DNA of 60,000 nucleotides from Symsagittifera roscoffensis (Eukaryota; Xenacoelomorpha; Acoela; Convolutidae). A model generated the notes under the pieces. The model searched no databases. It was not told the origin of the DNA and saw only the letters and a list, made by a program, of their open reading frames with translations. Shown one piece after another: positions 20,888 through 33,050 of this stretch. Position numbers and translations under genes: made by a program. Where the stretch lies: the NCBI RefSeq assembly GCF_963678635.1, contig NC_087062.1, forward strand, positions 41,556,395-41,616,394, given 5' to 3'. Every line of letters begins with the position of its first letter. Positions within the stretch are counted from its first letter, which is position 1.

Positions 20888-21146
20888 TAAAGTATCAATG
20901 TCTGCAAGGAAGTGAATTTACTTGAATTTTCTCCTACCAGATGTTTTCCAAAAATATAGACTTCCCGCACCCAAAGCAGCAAAATCACTTCATCTAAATT
21001 CTAACTGACCTTTCATCCAAGTTTTTTAATAATCTATCCTGTCTGTCCGAAAAATTTTCAAGATTTCTGTTGTGTCGGCTTACAGGTTATTGACACTACA
21101 CCTTGCTTGTCTGTTCAGATAGAATATTACCGAAGGCCACCACTTC

Positions 21147-21482
21147 TCATCTATACCCCTTATCACTACCTCTTACTTTTACTTGGTTACCCGATGCCTT
21201 GGCCCTATCCACATTTGCCTGGCTTATCTCAGATCTCAAGAGTCTCAGTTGGAAGCTGTGCACCGCTTGATCCAAAAAAACACCGTTATCAGGCACGCAA
21301 AACCGTAAAAAATCTGGTATAATGTCGTTATCGAGACATTTTTTCAGAAATTTAATTCTCAGGAAACTGCTATTAAATTTATTAAAATGTTTTAAATAAA
21401 CTAATACAAGTTTCCAAGTCAGTCTAAGGAGTGGTTGTGGCAGCAAAATTGCGGTCATCTGTTCTTTGCAGGCCACGAGCAC
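21147..21482 (-). pseudogene. N-terminal region of the PLE polyprotein
   Basis: The 111-residue frame (FLKKCLDNDIIPDFLRF, FLDQAVHSFQLRLLRSEI) lies upstream of the DKG segment on the same strand. It resembles the helical region that precedes RT in some PLEs. It is separated from the DKG part by about 260 bases with no clean frame. Function unknown; membership in the PLE is inferred from order and strand. Confidence 0.55.
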
Positions 21483-21537
21483 TTAAACTGATGTGGCACT
21501 CAGCAAAGAAAAAACAACCACAACAAAATCTTACCAC

Positions 21538-22050
21538 TTATTGGTCGTTCGGTTCCGGCTGGAGGTCCCCAGCCAACATCTCCGCTCTCCGCGCCTTTGC
21601 CTTGCGGCACCCCTGCGATTGTTTCTTGGTCTGGGCCCGTATCCTTGAGAAAATGCCTGGCAGGTGGTCTCGATGGGACAGCACCACCCGTAGTGACTTC
21701 AACTCCAATTCACTTGACTGGTGCAGTTGAATATATTCTCTGAGGACCGCAGGATTTTGTATCTTCCTTCTAGAGATAAGGCTGCCAGTTGTTTTTATAA
21801 CGATTATCTCTGTCTTCCGCAGATCCTCAAAAATATCGGGAGTGTCCGTTCTCCTGCAGTAGACATTGCCACTAATTTGTCTTCGCTTCGGTTGTAAATA
21901 CGCCAGTAGTTCATCAAGTGGGTAGGGCGTATAGTTGTTCGTGCGATGGGAGGATATGCTGTTGTTGAGCACGTCGTGCCAGATAATAATCTGCTGACTA
22001 GCCAGAGGTTGCAGTTCCAATAACACTCGTAAATCCTTCCACCTGTTCAA
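21538..22050 (-). CDS. Unrecognised 170-residue ORF upstream of the PLE RT
   Basis: Minus-strand frame with the phrases IIIWHDVLNNSISSH, YPLDELLAYLQPKRRQI, YCRRTDTPDIFEDLR and LHQSSELELKSL. It has the look of a real protein (no stop in 170 codons, mixed secondary structure, charged C-terminus). It lies 5' of the PLE coding region on the same strand and inside its repeats, so it may be a first ORF of the element. No domain was recognised. Confidence 0.5.
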   Translation of the reverse strand: MNRWKDLRVLLELQPLASQQIIIWHDVLNNSISSHRTNNYTPYPLDELLAYLQPKRRQISGNVYCRRTDTPDIFEDLRKTEIIVIKTTGSLISRRKIQNPAVLREYIQLHQSSELELKSLRVVLSHRDHLPGIFSRIRAQTKKQSQGCRKAKARRAEMLAGDLQPEPNDQ

Positions 22051-22358
22051 GGTATTGGGGTCTCAAAGAAAGGCCGGGGACTGCGTAGACCTTCTGCTGC
22101 GTCTCTCTCCGTTCCTCTTGCTCAAGATCTTTCAGGCTGTAATAAAGGGAGCTGGCAATTACAATAATTGCCATTTTAACTCAATCTCAACCACTGCTGA
22201 CATTATGAACAAAAAGTGGTAGTAAAATTCTGAACAAATAGAGAAAAAAAAATCGAACTAATGACTGTTTTCCTTAAAGGAATAAAACAGTTTGCTTATA
22301 GCTTATTGCTAAAAAAGATTAGAATTTAACAAAAATGGTTTTAAGAAATTTAAAAAAT

Positions 22359-22724
22359 TAATTCAATTTTTTACGCACATTTTGTGCATCATCAGGATTA
22401 AAATTGCTTACAATATTTACAAAATGGTCAAAGATCTGAAAAATGAGAAACATGTCTAAAAAGGATCTAAAACTTTTTAACCAATTAAATTGAAACAATT
22501 TTAATTACATAATAAAACTACGTAATCATGAATAACATTTTACTGTAAAAGTCTCAGATTTTTTAGTTTTTCAATCTTTGATGATTATAAAATTTCGATT
22601 TGGGAATAATTTTGATTCTGACATGTCAGTTTTTTTAAATTTTAGCCATGTTATACATAGACCATAATTTTAGTGTTAATTCCCGGCTCCTGAATTCATC
22701 GCGTGTGTTGATTTTCGGCCTCTC
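22359..22724 (-). repeat. PLE pseudo-LTR, upstream copy, with degenerate ribozyme motif
   Basis: Direct repeat of 18,579-18,942. It also carries the CTGATGA and GCAC/GTGC stem (plus 22,375-22,395), but the GAAA after stem II reads GTAAA on the minus strand, so the ribozyme core is broken in this copy. The end of the GIY-YIG frame is repeated here, showing that this is the remnant of a second PLE copy in tandem. Confidence 0.78.
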
Positions 22725-23137
22725 TTGTTACCTCACATAAAGAACTTCTTAAAATTTGAACGTATTTTTGCTATCAATTAGGATAGATTTTGCTATCAAT
22801 TAGGATAGCTTTTGCTTCTACTGCTGAGGCCAAAAAAGGGGTAAAGCTAAGAGGCGAGCGGAAGACACACCCAAGCCACCCTTGGCTGCCGGGACAACTG
22901 GTTGCAAAAATTGGTTATCATTCATTTATAACTTGTTACCTCACATAAAGAGTTTCTTAAAATTCGAACGTATTTTTCCAAAAATCATTTTGCAAACAAA
23001 CAAGGACTTGTACGCAAAAAAATAGGAGTTTTGGCATGCTAAAACAATTTTTCAGTAGGTAAAAAGCAGAATTTTCATCCAGCTTATCAACAACTCCCGG
23101 AATGTTTTCCAAATCAGCTATTTTTTCATTTAGCAGA
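22725..23137. repeat. Short direct repeats between the PLE and the next retroelement
   Basis: The block CTTGTTACCTCACATAAAGA with about 45 bases after it occurs near 22,727 and again near 22,930. Between them TTTGCTATCAATTAGGATAG is repeated in tandem (22,776-22,815). No gene seen. Confidence 0.6.
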
Positions 23138-24374
23138 TCATTTAAGCAATTCTTTTTGGTCCGAAAAAACGTGATTCAGCATAGTTTCTTTCTTCAGTGA
23201 AAAAAATGCATTACTATAAAATAATTTAAAGAAAACTGAGCTCCTCGGGTTTTCAACACGCTCTTTCAATTTTCTAAAGGAGTGTGCAGCACTTTCAGCT
23301 CCTCGTTTAGTACCACATCCTTCATGAAAACTTCTAAAAAAAAGTTTGTTGTTCGGCGAGAGCCTGGTTTCCTGCGCATTTAGACGCGATGCGTCTGAGC
23401 GTGTTGCCCATGGCAATTGGTCGCAAACCTCCGTCTATTTTTACGAGGGCGATAAGTTTTGCTCCAAAAAAGAAAAGTCTTAGCTGTTCGGGTACTTTAT
23501 CTTCACTTATAAGATTTAGGAGCTTAGTAAGCGATTTTAAGAAAATGAACCTTGCATTGCCGTTTGAGTTACTATCAAGGTCTTCAAAAAACTTGCGAAC
23601 AATTTTGTCCAGGCCGGCTTCCGAGCCATTTGGAAAAGACATTATTGCTTTGTACACCTCGAACTCAGTTACGAAAAAACTTTTGACGTTTTCCGTGTAT
23701 GGGGCATTTAAATCAGCTATTTTCGGGTGTTTAGACACCAATTTGTTTATAGTTAGGAATCAAAAAAGGTGCAATCTTGTCATCTGAAGCAGCCAACCTT
23801 ATTCTTTCTTTTATATTTTTCTCACCGAGCTTGCTGCTGATTACTTTTATTCTCTGCTCGAGATCTGTCTAGAACGGGCTTGACCCTTGAGGAAGAGGTT
23901 TAGGCAGTGATACAATATTAGCTCTTTTTTGTTTATTATAGAGCTCATAGCTGCCGTTTGCTTACGATCACTTCTTTTGGGTTGTTAAAGAAAAAACAAG
24001 AACGACATCAGAAAAACCAGCCAATAAGTAACATTTTCTTCATTGTAGAAAACATCACTCAAATTATCCAAAAGACATTCTGCCAAGGGAACACGCGAGT
24101 ATTTAGGTACTCTCTTGAGCACTCCAACATTAGAAATGGCTGTGTTTACATAACTATCTAGCAATAAGTCATCACCAAATGGATCCTTATTGACATATTT
24201 CACATTAGCATTAGTAGGACATAGAAACCATTCGATTTTCTTAGAAACGCATAGTTTTATGTTTACAAAATTGGTATGATACCAGTTAGAACAAGAATCA
24301 CTTCTTAACCAATTTAAAATTACTGAAGTTTTGAAGCATTCTTTGCTTGTACACTTCTTGTTGTTTTTCCTCAT
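23138..24374 (-). pseudogene. Non-LTR retrotransposon remnant with zinc-finger-like N-terminus
   Basis: Minus strand. 24,374-23,985 has a Cys/His cluster (KCTSKEC, SCSNWYH, WFLCP) like a degenerate PHD-type finger, then RVPKYSRVPLAECLLDNL. Between 23,985 and 23,741 a broken frame reads RIKVISSKLGEKNIKER and RLAASDDKIAP. 23,741-23,334 is the start of an RT (SFPNGSEAGLDKI, FFFGAKLIALVKIDGGLRPIAMG, TLRRIASKCAG), and after a frame change 23,416-23,138 continues (FRSFHEGCGTKRGAESAAH, NAFFSLKKETML). RT motifs C and beyond are missing. I recognise the RT start as non-LTR type but cannot name the clade. Confidence 0.7.
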
Positions 24375-27300
24375 CTTGATGCGGCGTAAAGGTAAAAAAA
24401 GAAATTTGACTGGAAAGAAGGGATTTGAACTGACCCATGATTACAGGGTAAGAACTTTATAGTTGAAGAAAAAACTATTACAAATTTAACTCAAAACATT
24501 CTTCTTAAAATCTATAAAACTCGGTGAAAAATCTACAATCTATAAATCTCACCCAAGCTCAGAAGGTGCAGCGGCGCACCCCAAGACTCACCAGGCCAGA
24601 ATCTTCTTCCCCAGACCAGAGACCTACTTGACGGACCTGTCTCTAAAATCCCTCAAGGGGCGTTCGAAAAACAGGCTCAAACATTAAATATATCACATCT
24701 ATTTAGCAAATTTTTCACATCAATTAGGCTAAAAAGATGGTGTTTACTGAACATTTGGATGGTGTTCACGGGGCTGCTTTTTGAACAGGAACAACTTAGA
24801 ATCTTGCTTTCTCCTTTCCAGAGGCTTCACAGTCAGACAAGTTTCTTTCTGTTGAGAAACTGTTTTTTTATTCCAAAGATCATGGATGTGATACAAGCCA
24901 GTAGCGACTTCAGCCACTTGGATGGTTGGTGTTCACGCAGCGATTGAAGCGCTTTTCCATGCAGAGCTGAAAAACTTTTTAGTTGCATCATCGCAGAATA
25001 TTTTTACTGTTACAATCGTTATTGTGCCTAATTCATCAATCGGTAAGGATTCATCAATCTGATAGTGAAAAAATTTCATCAACGAAGACCTAGCCAGTGA
25101 GGTCTGCATCCCACCCTCACTAACTTGGCATGATTTTTGCGTACTTTCAGTCCTATTAGGCGCATGCGCATCTTTCAGAAATTTTTAATGGATGGCAGGA
25201 CAGCTAGAAACGCATTCGCATATTAAATGCGCCCTTGGGGAGCAATTTAAATGCTCAGACAAACCTGGAGATGATAGTTTAACAAATTAACTATAATTTT
25301 TTCCGTTTTTTGGATTATTTCGAGTCAGATGCTCCTCTACTGAGCCCTTAGGGGCCCAAAGAGCATCATATAAGATTGTCAATATGAAAAATATAAACAA
25401 AAATTCTTTAAAACTTCTTTCAGGTTTTTATCGTAATAGTTTCAGCAAATTTATTATCTTTTGAAACAAATCAGGAACATTTGTGACCGCTTGCATTAGA
25501 TAGTAGTAGTTCAGATTTTTCATCTTGCTATATATGACCGAAGCTTCCGAACCAAATGTAGGACAGATCTGAACTCAATTTTTTTTAATTTTTGCTAAAA
25601 CGACCGAATAAGAAAATTATAAAACAAAAAAACATCAAAAAAGAAAGTTTTTTCTTTCTTCATTTTCATTTTTCGAACCTTAGATAACGGTCTGAAACAT
25701 TGAATTTTTTAATTTTCGCAAAAGCAAATGAAAGTTATATCAATCGGTTTAAAGCATCATACCACATCTCTTAGGCACTTTTAGATAGGTCTTGTTGACC
25801 AAAGCCGAATAAGTTAATTAATTACAGATAGTTGAAAAAATCCTTTTCAGCGGTCGTTGGGAAAAGGCCAAAAACGAGCGAAAATCATCTTAATAATGAA
25901 GCTGGTTAAATGTCAAATGTTCAAAAGGGTCCCCTAACCAATCTCATTGGGTTTATATAGCATCGTGGGCTTACCGAGAAATCAGAAGGCTTGTCGTTGA
26001 ACTTAGAATTGCACTTTAAATAAAATCATCTTTCTGAACGTGTTCTGATTTTACTTTAAAAACAGTCATTTTCATTTTCAGGTAATGAGGAGCTAGAAGT
26101 AAGAAAAGGGTCGATGCATCTCCGAGGGGTTGTAGGCTTATTTCTCGTTTTGAACAAAAACGCAAAGAAAATTTTACGAATCAAGGAAAGGCTTGGTTTT
26201 GAGGAATGACCTCGTGGCTTTCATTTGTTTTTAGTAGTGGCCCCAAAGTCTGAACTTCCTAACTTCGTGGACGATTGTTACAAATGAATTTTTATGACAC
26301 TCTTGAGTCTTTTTCCCTGCATCATGATCGGCACGCCTTAAAACGAATGCCTCCGGGCAGAGCAGATACCTAAAGTAAGGCCCTCTACTCGACCATCGGA
26401 AGATTAGTCTGAACTACTAAAGCCTTTCCGATATCGCGATTTAGCTTTTTAATTATTTAAGGAACGAGTATTACCGTATCGTGAAGGGTGAGGGAATTGC
26501 CCTCCTGTTTTTCCTGAAGCAATAAAGTGCCAAAAGAACTGAAGAGATAAGAGAAACCATGCAAAAAATCATTCAATGTATATTATCAAACAAACGAACC
26601 AAAAAAGAAAAAAAAAACGATAAAAAAACAAGAAAAAAAAGAAAAATCAGGGGAAAAACTTTGCCAATGGAGATTCGATCCGAACTTCACGTTTTTGTTG
26701 TTAGATATTCTGATTTATATCTTACTTAGTTGTACAAAAAATTTTAGTTATCCCTTGTGTACTTTTACTGCAGAGTAATTTGATTATTTCAGCACAAACA
26801 TCAACCCGGAGAGTCAGATCTCTGAAGGATAGGGTCTATCCATCAATGCAAGCATGAGCGCGAAGGATCGAATGACAAAAACACTCAACTGGTGATTTTT
26901 TTTTAAAAAAGTTTGCATCACTTAGAGTGCAGAAATTTAAAATATCAATCAATGGGTAGCACGACCCGTCCTGCAATTATTTGACCTCTCAATCAAATGC
27001 AAAATTTTGAGTGAAGCACCTTAATTTAGTTTTTGAGCAGACCCGGAAGGGTAGAACCAAATTAGTATTACTAATTATTCTAGTCCTTTTTTGATTCCTC
27101 TTCCGTTGTTTTTCGCGAAATCAACCAATTACAGGCCAATTTTCAGGTCCAAATGTTGAAAACGCGCTTTTTGAGGTTTCTCTTGATTTTATACCGGTAT
27201 AAAATTCTAATTTTTTGATTTATACATTAATGTGACTAATATAACTGTGAAAACCGTTAAATTAACAATTCAAGTTTAGAATAAGTTATCCTTAGAAGAA

Positions 27301-28440
27301 CGTAAGATTCCTGATCCAATTTTTTACAGTTTTTTGAGACCTGAAACGCCGCACAGAGAAAAAAACTTTAATTTTTTGCGTTATCTTGGAAAAAAAATGC
27401 TGTTCCAGTAGCATCAAGTGACGAGATATCAGACTTTATAACCCGTTTTTCAGCCACATTCCAGATTCTGGAAAAAATGAACTTAACGAAGCCGACCTAG
27501 TAGATTCACCTATCCGGAAGGGTCCCAAGCATTGTTTTTTCCAAAATTTTTCCGCCAAAACGTTATTCATTGTTTTTTATTTGAACTAGTAAAATGCAGG
27601 CGTTTTGAGCTAAGTTGAATAAATTTTAAGCCCAAAGGACAAGAATTGAGAAAAAAGGGGCAAAACCTGTATACACAGACAAAGATTCGATTAAAGCGAA
27701 AATCGTTTCGTTTGATAATTTAGAATCCGCCTAGTTTGTTTTATTACCAAATGATCAAAAATTAAGAAACACATACGTGGATTAAATGTTTTTTGAAACA
27801 GTTAACAATAGAAATTGTTTCAACAGAGAAGCTCATACTATAAAATCAAATCACTTTGCGACTCTGTGTCATATCATCGATAGACTTTTGACATTTTACC
27901 GATAAAAAGCCGAATCCGTTTTTTTGAAGGATGGGTTGCCCTGAAAACTTTATTGAGGCTGGCTCAGACAATCCGGAGGCAGATAAGGAGAGTGCCTTCA
28001 AGTTTTGTCTGTGTTTTGTGCGTTCGGTACTGTGTATGGAGAAGTTTTTTTTTCAAATCATTTCGAGTTTCAGATTGTAACAGACTGATTGCAACACTTT
28101 TTTTATGTCATATTTTTAATCGTTATTATCAAACCCGTTAGGTAACTTTCTATCTGCTAAACCCACTAGAAATCATCATGTTGTGCCAGCATTTTATTCA
28201 TCAACCCATTGCTCGCTGCTGTACAAAAATTAGTCATACAGTCATACATGGCATTGATTTATGTTAAAATTGAGTTCGTTGTCACTTGAGAGTTTAACTT
28301 TAGAACTTTTTTGTGTTGCGTAAGTAGTTTTCATCTGTCTTACGGAACGTTCAATTAAAAACAAGAGCAAGTGATCTGTATAAAGTAATCATTTAGATTG
28401 AGCCCAGACAAGTCATGATTTCTAGGAATAGAGCTCTAAG
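24375..28440. other. About 4 kb without a recognisable gene
   Basis: AT-rich sequence with A and T homopolymers and only short frames. One weak match: 26,085-26,230 (GAGCTAGAAGT, GATGCATC, GAATGACCTCGTGG) resembles in order the middle of the TIR DNA element at 12,120-12,245, so an old copy of that family may lie here. A purine-rich A tract lies at 26,595-26,645. Confidence 0.45.
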
Positions 28441-31412
28441 AATTCCATAACGCCACAGGAAAGAACCTCAATAAGTGACCCCCATGTGGCGCGGGACCGA
28501 AAAGCTCAAAGCAAGAAGGACAAGCAAATTTCAGAAGAACTGGTTACCACCAGTAATCAGAAGGTCTCTGAAGACATGAAGAAACCAACAACATTGAAAC
28601 TAGAGACACCACAGTCTATTCTTCAATGAATGAGGCTTCCTGAAGAACAGAAAACTGAAGAGAATAGGACGAGACGACTGACAGTCGAATTCATTCCACA
28701 GGAACAGGGACAATACCCTGCATTTTTAACTGCAACACTAGATCGGTAATATCTATTGATGCTGTGCGGCATCTTTATTGAGAAGCCAGCCATCGAGATT
28801 TCATCCACGGACTTCACGATGTTGCTAAGAGCGCCCGACGAGGTGACGACGCCTCTTTCTTACTCAGAGAGACTACAGAACACCCTGGACAATTTCGTCC
28901 CACTTTTGATGAGAGCAGCAGCTGTCGTTTACACCGGCCACTGGAGAGAAGCCAATATTGAGGACAAAAAAGATGATGACATAGGATTACAATTAAGCTT
29001 CAACAGTTCGAACAATGTAAAGAAAAAACCTGTGACAACAAAAAACGGTACCTCAGATCAATTTGAGACGGTCAGAACGATCAGTACGGCTTCATATGGC
29101 ATGCAAGAATCCAGTGAAAACCCAGCAACGTCGGCTTCGGGCATCCATGATAGGCTACCATTATTTTAGTAACCAGACCAATAATGAAACTGAGGGAGAT
29201 AGAAAGGTACCATAAGAAACCTTCCAGGCAGATATATGGACACGAGTCTCGACCAGCACGAAGCTGGCAGTCACGCCAACTCTCATAGCGTCTTTGTTAA
29301 GTGCTGAGACCTCAGTGGATGAGACCTCGGTGGATGAGACCTCAGTGGATGAGTTATCCAATGGACCTCAGTGGATGAGTTATCCGCTGAGACTTCAGTG
29401 GATGAGCGATGAGGCATGGGGAGGATCAATGTGGAGATGGGTGAACAAGAGCACGAGGTTTCAATCAGAATGATCAAACTGAGAAGAGCAGTTGAAGTGG
29501 CGCGAAAGAACTTAAGGCATACTAGTGCTTCGGCTCAAGCAAGAGACCAGTAACAACGAAAAACTAATGAATGAGGGAAAGTCTGATTGCTTGGCTGAAA
29601 ATTTATCATAGATGCTTCGGAAGCCGGGCAGAGGGTGCTACGATTGGAAGAAGTCATTGAACTTCTTCTGAGTTGACAACAGCAAGATCTCGGGATTCGT
29701 GCCAGAAGGGATGGAAAGGCACACATAGACCATAATGAATACATTAGTTGACCTCAGGAATTGTAGAAGCATACCTCGGAGTAGCGGAACGTTTTCCAAT
29801 GATGCAAGCGGAGATCCGAGAGTCAACTTTAATACGCCTTTGGGTCGAGGAAGGACGAAAGAATCTGCAAAAGGCAGGGCGGCTCAGCCAAAAACCCCAT
29901 TGGAACTCAATTGCCTGGAAACTCTGCAAATGTCTCCAGAGGAAAGTCAACTAACCAGGTGCCAGGAGGAACAAGTCGGCGGCAGCAAAATGCCCGAGGG
30001 ACTCAATCCCGAGAGGAGCACATCCGAGCAACTCCAGCCTTATTGATTTCCCAGAGTCTCCAATCACTAAACGGCCTAAACCATACGACCGAGTAGGGTA
30101 TAAAAAAATTACATCTTCATTAGCAACGGTGTTTTAACCCCCTGAACCGATTTCTGGATAGGTCTTATCAAGACTATTGAGAACTAAAGAACACAGCAAC
30201 GAAAATTCCATTAGAGTGTTCAAGAAACAGAGATGTTGTAAGGAAGAATCGTGCATAGATGAATGCATAGAAATCTTGATGGAGGTCATAAATCTGAAAT
30301 TTGAGGAAGATGACCCTATGAAAAGACGGGAATGTGGCGCACTCACCAGCAACTTAGAAGGAAATGATCTGAACTACCTCGTGCGTGAACAAAAAAGTCA
30401 GTATCAGAAAGACAGTGTGGAAAATTTGTTTATGTCTATGTTGAATTGCTTTGTTTCAGGAGTGCAAGGGCATCTTGTCAAATTGCGTAACACAAAATGA
30501 CGACAAGAGAAAATGAAACAATAGACAATTTCCATGATGACTCGTAACAGTTAGGACGTCAAAGCCAACCGGATGAATCGAACAGTAAAATGAATTTGGC
30601 AATAGCTTCTATGTTCATTGATGTTGTGAAAAATGATGTAATGAGAATCATGATAGCAACCCATTACACTTCTCTCTGTGTCAACGCACCGACAACATAG
30701 GAGTTGAGGCTATAGACAAGGGAATAATTGCTTCTGAAAACAGCTGTCTTTTTCAGGTTTTTACATGAACAAATATGGCAATTGAAACAATGAATCTGCA
30801 ACTCAGAGCAATAGTTCACTTGAGCCCAGGTATGACATGGACAAGAGACACTCTTGAGCAATTTGCATTTCCACAGATCCTTACGTATCAGCAACACCAA
30901 CACAAAAGTAAAGTTTGAAACCGTTTGGCTTTTGAGTGGATGACAAATATGCACAAAAGTTATCAAAAGTTTTTTTTATAGGGGATTAGTTTCACAATTC
31001 GAACTTAGGTGCTTCTTTTGCAACCTGGAAGCATATTTTAAATCTGAATGACAGCAGTTTTGGGATTCGGTAGTGGACATCAAGCATCCAAGGCATTAAG
31101 AGGCTATTTAGGAGTTACGGCCAGCAAGGCCCGCTGATGACTGAGGTGGAAGTCAGGATAAAGGACAAGTCTCAGGAGTTAGTGACAAAGAAATTGCGAG
31201 CACTGAAAGAGCTAGCAACAAGAGCTGAATTTTAGGCGGTGACAACGATTTTGAATAGGTTGCAAAGCAGCGGCCGGAGATGCGTTGAAAAATGTTAAAC
31301 ACAGTCATTCGGGTCAACACAATCGGGCTCAACACAGTTGGCAACATAAGGGATCGAGCACATGCTTTCGAAGGACTCGCGGTAGAAGAGATCAAAACAC
31401 TGAGCAGTTAGG
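28441..31412 (+). pseudogene. Decayed gag-like region of a relative of element I
   Basis: The plus strand carries a series of short frames of similar style, upstream of a segment clearly related to the protease ORF of element I, which is where gag should lie. Pieces: 28,756-29,169 (TDFTMLLRAPDEV), an ETSVD tandem repeat, 29,735-30,090 (basic, Gln/Ser/Thr-rich, ending in a KRPKPYDRV phrase in one frame), 30,177-30,500 (ECIEILMEVINLKFEED). No zinc knuckle was found. The gag label rests on position. Confidence 0.45.
29303..29345 (+). repeat. 15-base tandem repeat encoding ETSVD
   Basis: GAGACCTCAGTGGAT occurs three times in tandem with one G/A change, and degenerate versions (GACCTCAGTGGATGAG, GACTTCAGTGGATGAG) follow to about 29,405. 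In one plus frame it encodes a repeated Glu-Thr-Ser-Val-Asp. Confidence 0.8.
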
Positions 31413-31880
31413 GCATGAAGCTAAATGTCATCTCTGGTCAATCTTTTAGAATGGTACCCCAGGAGAGCATGATACGATAAATAATCTCGGTAGCTGGACA
31501 TCGAGCAATCAGGAAGTTTACAGAACCAGCAGAGATCACCATGATGCATCTAGACATTTATGCGGATTATCTGCGGCAAGCAGAACCAGGAAGCGAATCT
31601 AGAACTGTGCGAATGCTTTTGGTCAGAAGTGAGGCCTGGATTATGAAAATCATAGGGCCTTATGGAGAGGTCTACGGACAATACAAAAGATGCTCAATAT
31701 GGACTAAATCATTATCTACACCAGAACCTATGTCACGGCCGCCAGTGGCCGAATGAATAGGTCAAGACAGTTTGAAGGCCAAAAAACTGGCTACGATGCC
31801 AAGATGGAGCAAGAAGCAGTGCATGTAGCTGGCTCTTGTCTGCTAGACATATGTGGGAAGAAAATTTTCAAGGGAGTAGA
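31413..31880 (+). pseudogene. Relative of the element I protease ORF, stops before the active site
   Basis: This segment matches 128-600 of element I at protein level: MKLNVISGQ, FRMVPQ, ISVAGH, MMHLDIYADYLRQAEP against the same phrases in element I. Several frame breaks and stops are present. The homology ends at about 31,880, at the position just before the DTG active site of the protease in element I. It shows that the element I family has at least two members here. Confidence 0.8.
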
Positions 31881-33050
31881 ATTTTCACGCGCAATTTGCT
31901 TAAGAAACATCACTTGAGTAGAGTTGTCTTTTTGCTGATAGAAAAATAGAAGAACGGTTCCATTAACCGCTCTGGGAGACTAGTAGGACATGTTGGACTT
32001 TTGGGGAAACTAGACTGAGCAAGTGTTCCAGTGAACTGTCCCAACAACCCAAAAAAAACATCAGAACATTGCAGAGTTATTTTTTCTTATTGAGGTTGAC
32101 CTTTTCTATTTTCTTGAGTTTGATTATCTGACAGGAATTAGATTCAAAGATGTTATCATTTCATGAGTCGTTGGAAATTAATTGCCTGAGCTTCTTTTTT
32201 TCTCTGATTATGTTGAGAGAAGGGGAGATTCAGCTTGATTCATCTGAAGTGGATAAAACACACACTGTCTAATAAAGATAGCTTCCGCTCTCATTACTCA
32301 AAATAGAACATTATCCCAACTATAAGTTAAATTAAACTAAAACGCCTGATCTCATCGATTTTACCGTGAACTTCTGAGGACTCCTAGGCTGATCATCTTT
32401 TTCGATCCAAACGTTCTGATGCATATCTAGCACACTGTTTCAGACTTTAAAAGGCCAAGCAGTATTTCTTTGTATAGCTTGACGAAAAGTAAAAATCACT
32501 ACATCTACAAAAATTGACACAAGTCACTTCGGAAAGCAATTAGCCTCTCTTTTCCTGCCTAGGCTTAGAACCACATCAACGCTCTTTGCATTATACAAAA
32601 GTTTTGCAATGCATGAAACCTTTGTACCCCCACCCCCATTCAACTTATCTTTAAAATAGAAAACCTCTAAAACAATTCCTGCCAAACAAAAACCTGTCAC
32701 AAATAAAACTTATCTGAACTTCCGCTTCAACGCGCAGGTTTGCCATGAGTGAATTTGTTGACGAGGGATCTCTCATTTCGATCTCAAAGAACCCTTTTTG
32801 TTCGAGCTAAACCAATCGAGTTTTTCGCTCCATACTGTTGAATTGTGGCGCTTGCCGAGAGTCCCACTTTTGACCTTTCCTCGCCCTTCTTTGTTTTTTC
32901 GCTTACAACACCTTTCATAATCCTTCGCGGTGTCTGACGCAATTTACAAAGAGCGGCCAATTTTTGTAACGGACAGAGAGCACGCAGCGGACGCCCTCTT
33001 TCCCTAGGGGTTTGACCCCTGCCAACCCAAAGGGTCCCCCTTTGATACTT
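31881..33050. other. No gene seen
   Basis: AT-rich spacer with short frames only. A purine run GAGAGAAGGGGAGAT at 32,214-32,228 resembles the candidate polypurine tract of element I, but no LTR boundary can be tested. Confidence 0.4.

Larger units (their letters stand above)
18579..22724 (-). mobile_element. Penelope-like element (PLE) with pseudo-LTR direct repeats
   Basis: Minus-strand element with the PLE signature: an RT with an N-terminal DKG motif and a C-terminal GIY-YIG endonuclease. It is bounded by direct repeats 18,579-18,942 and 22,359-22,724, which include the last part of the coding region and the 3' non-coding part, as expected from the tandem, partly truncated copies (pseudo-LTRs) known for PLEs. 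The coding region has several frame breaks, so the copy is inactive. Confidence 0.85.

Noticed and set aside
20358-20915. 185-codon plus-strand frame
   Set aside because: Shadow of the PLE RT fingers on the minus strand, which carries clear RT motifs.
29161-29477. Minus-strand repeat protein (SSTEVSSTEV)
   Set aside because: It is the opposite reading of the 15-base tandem repeat; plus strand is the strand of the decayed gag region, and neither is clearly a gene.
31541-31756. Independent small gene
   Set aside because: It matches the pre-protease part of element I and is flanked by broken frames of the same family; it is a fossil.
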